From an uncultured Pelagibacteraceae bacterium (GTDB taxonomy: Bacteria; Pseudomonadota; Alphaproteobacteria; Pelagibacterales; AG-422-B15): DNA of 64,000 bases. Position 1 is the first letter of the stretch; the number at the start of each line of letters is the position of its first letter. The DNA is taken from the NCBI GenBank assembly GCA_902523535.1, contig CABYZQ010000005.1:1-64000 (forward strand). Direction: 5' to 3'. This document shows positions 61,233-64,000 of the stretch, piece after piece. Under the pieces are notes generated by a model, which saw only the letters and a list, made by a program, of their open reading frames with translations, did no database searches and had not been told where the DNA came from. The translations under genes were made by a program, and so were the position numbers.

Positions 61233-61969
61233 AACGATACAAAATTAAAATTGAGTATGATGGCTCCCCATTTATTGGTTGGCAAAGACAAGAAAATGGT
61301 CAATCGATACAAGGGGCAATTGAAGATTCAATTAAAAATATATTCGGTGAAACTATAACCATATTTGGAGCTGGAAGAACTGATGCGGGTGTTCATGCTA
61401 TGGGGCAAGTTGCCCATTTTGATATTAATAACAAAGAGCTTGAACCGTTTGTTATTAAAAATGCACTCAATGACCATCTTCGCCCTTTTCCAATAGCTAT
61501 CTTGGATGTTGATGAAGTGGATAATCAATTTCATGCTCGTTTTAATGCGATCCAAAGAAAATATTTATACCGAATAGTTAACCGTAAATCTCCCCTAACA
61601 ATTGAAAAGGGGAGAGCATGGCATGTACATAAGGATATAGAAGTTGATCCGATGAAGGAGTGTATTTCATTAATTGAAGGAAAGCACGACTTTACAACTT
61701 TTCGATCTGCTCATTGTCAATCGGACAGTCCTATAAAAACAATTGATAGTCTTAAAATTACAAAATCAGATGAAAATATTTATTTTGGATTTACTGCAAA
61801 ATCTTTTTTACATCATCAAGTCAGATCACTTGTTGGCAGTCTTAAGTTAGTTGGTGAGCAAAGCTGGTCAGTAAATGACTTTAGTGATGCCCTTAGCTCA
61901 AAAGAAAGATCTCGTTGTGGGGCTGTTGCTCCTCCAGATGGATTATATTTTATGGAAGTAAAATATTAA
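61229..61969 (+). CDS. truA: tRNA pseudouridine(38-40) synthase
   Basis: A 246-residue pseudouridine synthase acting in the tRNA anticodon stem-loop. It has YDGSPFIGWQRQ, the catalytic Asp in GAGRTDAGVHAMGQVAHF, YLYRIVN and FLHHQVRSLVGSL. Its length is normal. It ends the def-fmt-truA run, followed by the hairpin shared with the convergent transglutaminase gene. Confidence 0.97.
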   Translation: MKRYKIKIEYDGSPFIGWQRQENGQSIQGAIEDSIKNIFGETITIFGAGRTDAGVHAMGQVAHFDINNKELEPFVIKNALNDHLRPFPIAILDVDEVDNQFHARFNAIQRKYLYRIVNRKSPLTIEKGRAWHVHKDIEVDPMKECISLIEGKHDFTTFRSAHCQSDSPIKTIDSLKITKSDENIYFGFTAKSFLHHQVRSLVGSLKLVGEQSWSVNDFSDALSSKERSRCGAVAPPDGLYFMEVKY

Positions 61970-61971
61970 GT

Positions 61972-61998
61972 TTTAGAGGCCTTTCTCAGACCTCTAAA
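61972..61998. terminator. Bidirectional hairpin between truA and the transglutaminase gene
   Basis: TTTAGAGG (61972-61979) and CCTCTAAA (61991-61998) form a perfect 8-base stem with an 11-base loop, placed exactly between the two convergent stop codons. The T-runs on either side are short, so termination may be only partial. It is the only convergent junction in the window with such a hairpin. Confidence 0.55.
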
Positions 61999-62820
61999 TT
62001 ATTGGGGGGAATTCTCAATTGTCTGAACACTTATTTCTAAGTTTTCATTGCTATTTCCATAATAAACACCTCTGATTGGAGCTGCAAAACTTGCATCAAG
62101 TCCACAAGAAACTCTGATGTATCTCTCATCTGGGGAGCAGCGATTTGTAGGATCAAATCCAACCCAACCAAGATCATTTACATAAACTTCAGCCCAGGCA
62201 TGAGTTGCTTGAAATTCAGAATCATTTTCGTTTTTGTGCATATAGCCGCTTACATATCTTGAGGGTAAACCAATTGATTTAGCAGCAGAGATCATGATAT
62301 GAGCCTGGTCTTGACACACTCCTTTTTTTTGTTCCATGGCCATTGCAGCAGTAGTTTGTGTATTTGTAGTATATGGAACATAATCAATTTTTTCAGAAAC
62401 AAGTCCAAGAATGTTATGTGCCATTTTTAAAATTTCGTCATCGCTACAGGTCTTTCTTGCCTCTAAACCAAGCTCATAAATATCACTGTTAGGCTGAGTA
62501 AGTCTTGTATTTCTCATGTAAACCAAAGGATTAATTTTATCATTAGTACTTTTGTAAATACCATCAGTATTAAATGTCTCCACAATCCCTTTCACAAGAA
62601 AGTAAACATTAGTTTCTTTCTCTTCACTTTTAAAATTAACAACATTGTTTCCTTCTGCATCTCTAAAGATATCACCACCCTTCTTTTCATTTCTTGTAAC
62701 CTCCCAATCAATGATTTTTAAACCATTGTATGAAGAAGGTATAAGTTTAGTGGTTTGAATTAATCCTAAAAGATTATCATCATAGTGGTAATTTGTTGAA
62801 TGATTAACAGTGAGGTGCAT
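61999..62820 (-). CDS. Transglutaminase-like cysteine peptidase-fold protein
   Basis: A 273-residue protein. An N-terminal beta domain (HSTNYHYDDNLLGLIQTTKL) precedes the transglutaminase-like core: catalytic Cys in KKGVCQDQAH, His in ATHAWAEVYV, and Asp in GWVGFDPTN. It belongs to the group encoded with alpha-E and circularly permuted ATP-grasp proteins. In comparative-genomic work (Iyer and Aravind) this trio is proposed as a peptide-ligase/peptidase system. It is 1 base from the alpha-E gene. Confidence 0.92.
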   Translation of the reverse strand: MHLTVNHSTNYHYDDNLLGLIQTTKLIPSSYNGLKIIDWEVTRNEKKGGDIFRDAEGNNVVNFKSEEKETNVYFLVKGIVETFNTDGIYKSTNDKINPLVYMRNTRLTQPNSDIYELGLEARKTCSDDEILKMAHNILGLVSEKIDYVPYTTNTQTTAAMAMEQKKGVCQDQAHIMISAAKSIGLPSRYVSGYMHKNENDSEFQATHAWAEVYVNDLGWVGFDPTNRCSPDERYIRVSCGLDASFAAPIRGVYYGNSNENLEISVQTIENSPQ

Positions 62821-62821
62821 A

Positions 62822-63757
62822 TTATCTAAAAAAATGTGATTGAATTTGATTATCTAAAAACGATATTTTGGAAACAAAATTAGTTACATACTCATGCAAT
62901 CCAAAACTTATTATCGTGTCAACAGTTTCTGTTTTGACTGAGTCATGAACGTCTTTCAGTCCCATATATATATCTGTGATTTTTTCTGGACTGCATTTTA
63001 GACTATTTAAATGATAGACAATATTATTAATACAGAAACTAAGCGACCTTGAGCAGTCATTGTTGAGTATAAAAAAATGAGCAATTTTAGTTGATGTTAC
63101 GTCTCCATCATAAGCCCAACGAAATGCCCTAAAAGAGGATAATGACCTCAAAAGTATAATCCATTGTAAATTATCAAGATTACCTCCAATGTAATCAGCT
63201 GTTGGCAAAAGAACAAAATACTTTACATCAAGTAATCTTGCTGAATTATCTGCTCTTTCAATGAATGTTCCGAGAAATATAAAATGATAACCATCATTCC
63301 TAAGAAGTGAATTTGCTGATCCTCGAAACATATTTACCTGTTGTATTGTCCACTCCGTAAAGTTTGGCAAGTCTGATCGAGAATATTTATTTTTCTTAAA
63401 TCCAATCATTTCTTGATAGGACTTATTTATGGCCACCCAAGCCTCAGGTGTAAAAGCTGTTCGTACAACTAAAGCGTTGTTTCTTGCTTTTAAAATACAG
63501 CTGTAAACCGAAGATGGGTTATCCTCGTCAAAAAAAAGATAATCCTCTACATTCTCTTGATTAATTTCATTATATTTTTGAAAATATCCTTGAGAAGCCC
63601 CTGCAGCTGATAAAACAGAGTCCCATTCATTATGATACCCTTTTGGGTTTGGAAATAGTGACATTCGATACCCCACGTCTAATAGACGCGCCATTGTTTC
63701 GGCCCTTTCCATGTATCTACTTATCCAATATAAATTCTCTGCAGTTCTACTTAACAT
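62822..63757 (-). CDS. Alpha-E domain protein
   Basis: A 311-residue helical protein of the alpha-E family. MLSRTAENLYWISRYMERAETMARLLDV is the diagnostic N terminus, and FLGTFIERADNSARLLDVKY is the repeat near the middle. The biochemical role is not established; the gene travels with the flanking ATP-grasp and transglutaminase genes. It starts 5 bases after the ATP-grasp stop. Confidence 0.93.
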   Translation of the reverse strand: MLSRTAENLYWISRYMERAETMARLLDVGYRMSLFPNPKGYHNEWDSVLSAAGASQGYFQKYNEINQENVEDYLFFDEDNPSSVYSCILKARNNALVVRTAFTPEAWVAINKSYQEMIGFKKNKYSRSDLPNFTEWTIQQVNMFRGSANSLLRNDGYHFIFLGTFIERADNSARLLDVKYFVLLPTADYIGGNLDNLQWIILLRSLSSFRAFRWAYDGDVTSTKIAHFFILNNDCSRSLSFCINNIVYHLNSLKCSPEKITDIYMGLKDVHDSVKTETVDTIISFGLHEYVTNFVSKISFLDNQIQSHFFR

Positions 63758-63762
63758 CTTAA

Positions 63763-64000
63763 TTAATCAGCAAGAACCCAAGTGTCCTTGACGCCTCCCC
63801 CCTGTGATGAATTTACAACGTATGATCCTTTATTAAGCGCAACTCTTGTGAGGCCACCTGGGCATAGTTGAGCTTGCTTACCTATTAAACAGTATGGTCT
63901 CAAGTCAACACGTCTTCCGGTTATTTCATTATCAATGAGAGTAGGCGATGACGAAAGATCCAAAGTCGGTTGGGCAATATAGCCTTTTGGGTTATTTTTT
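63763..64000 (-). CDS. Circularly permuted type 2 ATP-grasp protein, C-terminal end (partial)
   Basis: The frame is open to the window edge, so only the last 78 residues or so are seen; the gene begins beyond 64000. The visible end has [25 protein letters not shown], then [16 protein letters not shown], the conserved close of the family. These proteins are predicted ATP-dependent peptide ligases. It heads the ATP-grasp, alpha-E, transglutaminase set. Confidence 0.93.
   Translation of the reverse strand, partial: KNNPKGYIAQPTLDLSSSPTLIDNEITGRRVDLRPYCLIGKQAQLCPGGLTRVALNKGSYVVNSSQGGGVKDTWVLAD

Noticed and set aside
1-64000. Mobile elements, prophage, CRISPR arrays or integrons
   Set aside because: No transposase, integrase, phage structural gene, regular spacer-repeat array or flanking direct repeats were seen. 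The gene set is housekeeping throughout.

Overview
The window is about 64 kb of a very AT-rich (roughly one third G+C by eye), tightly packed bacterial chromosome. Gene content and order point to a streamlined alphaproteobacterium, most likely marine. The supporting signs are pyrF-trpF-trpB-trpA-accD-folC, ihfB-rpsA-cmk-aroA next to a FYDLN-acid protein and tRNA-Ala, lptB-lptA-lptC-kdsD-rnd, an NDUFA9-like gene, a membrane-anchored CycM-type cytochrome c, 4.5S SRP RNA-dnaX-ybaB-recR, and def-fmt-truA. I see no insertion sequence, prophage, CRISPR array or integron. The exact lineage cannot be named from the sequence alone.

Layout. 1-3275: end of an aldehyde dehydrogenase, a small possible zinc protein, sbcB, rmuC and trxA. 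3272-12777 (minus): one long run folC-accD-trpA-trpB-trpF-pyrF-ihfB-rpsA-cmk-aroA, with five successive 4-base or abutting junctions at its trp end. 12877-18369: FYDLN protein, tRNA-Ala(GGC), the LPS-export and Kdo block (lptB, lptA, lptC, kdsD), RNase D, an NDUFA9-like protein and uppP. 18423-25595: gltD-gltB behind an unusual leader, then queG. 25600-30190: SDR, EamA permease, hydrolase and two glycosyltransferases. 30209-38510: translation block thrS-infC-rpmI-rplT-pheS-pheT-lepA. 38517-41265: methyltransferase, tRNA-Ser(GGA), two tiny membrane ORFs, an MFS transporter, then an intergenic region with DnaA-box-like sites and a GC-rich candidate structured RNA. 41299-48212: LysE exporter, Asp/Glu racemase-family protein, acyl-CoA carboxyltransferase, cytochrome b561 and c', YjbQ, SelO, cold-shock protein, a winged-helix-like protein and a small conserved-looking ORF. 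48217-52792: fatty acid hydroxylase-family protein and an envelope cluster with a Gly/Ser-repeat TPR protein, a cupredoxin/beta-helix lipoprotein and an NlpC/P60 hydrolase. 52794-57331: AmpG-like permease, CycM, kdsB, pheA, nudC. 57370-61969: SRP RNA, dnaX, ybaB, recR, def, fmt, truA. 61999-64000 (minus): transglutaminase, alpha-E and circularly permuted ATP-grasp genes.

How genes work together. Kdo is made (kdsD, kdsB) and LPS exported (lptB/A/C) beside recycling of the lipid carrier (uppP) and LPS-type glycosyltransferases. Translation is served by two tRNA synthetases, IF3, L35, L20, LepA, S1, Def, Fmt, TruA and SRP RNA. Nitrogen enters through GltBD. Tryptophan, phenylalanine, shikimate, pyrimidine and folate steps are scattered among these.

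Most notable signals: (a) a TrpB/TrpA pair in the orthologous trp locus that has lost several signature residues in both subunits; (b) a GC-rich island at 41165-41263 with three TTTCGGGG copies competing for one CCCCG ahead of a T-run, just downstream of DnaA-box-like sites and an AT tract; (c) a gltD leader with a well-placed Shine-Dalgarno, a 12-codon upstream ORF and two perfect inverted repeats; (d) infC starting at AUA, a ThrRS lacking the TGS domain and a DnaX with its middle removed; (e) a cupredoxin fused to a NosD-like beta-helix; (f) convergent gene ends separated by only a few bases, without terminators. Family assignments rest on motifs recognised by reading; no database search was run.
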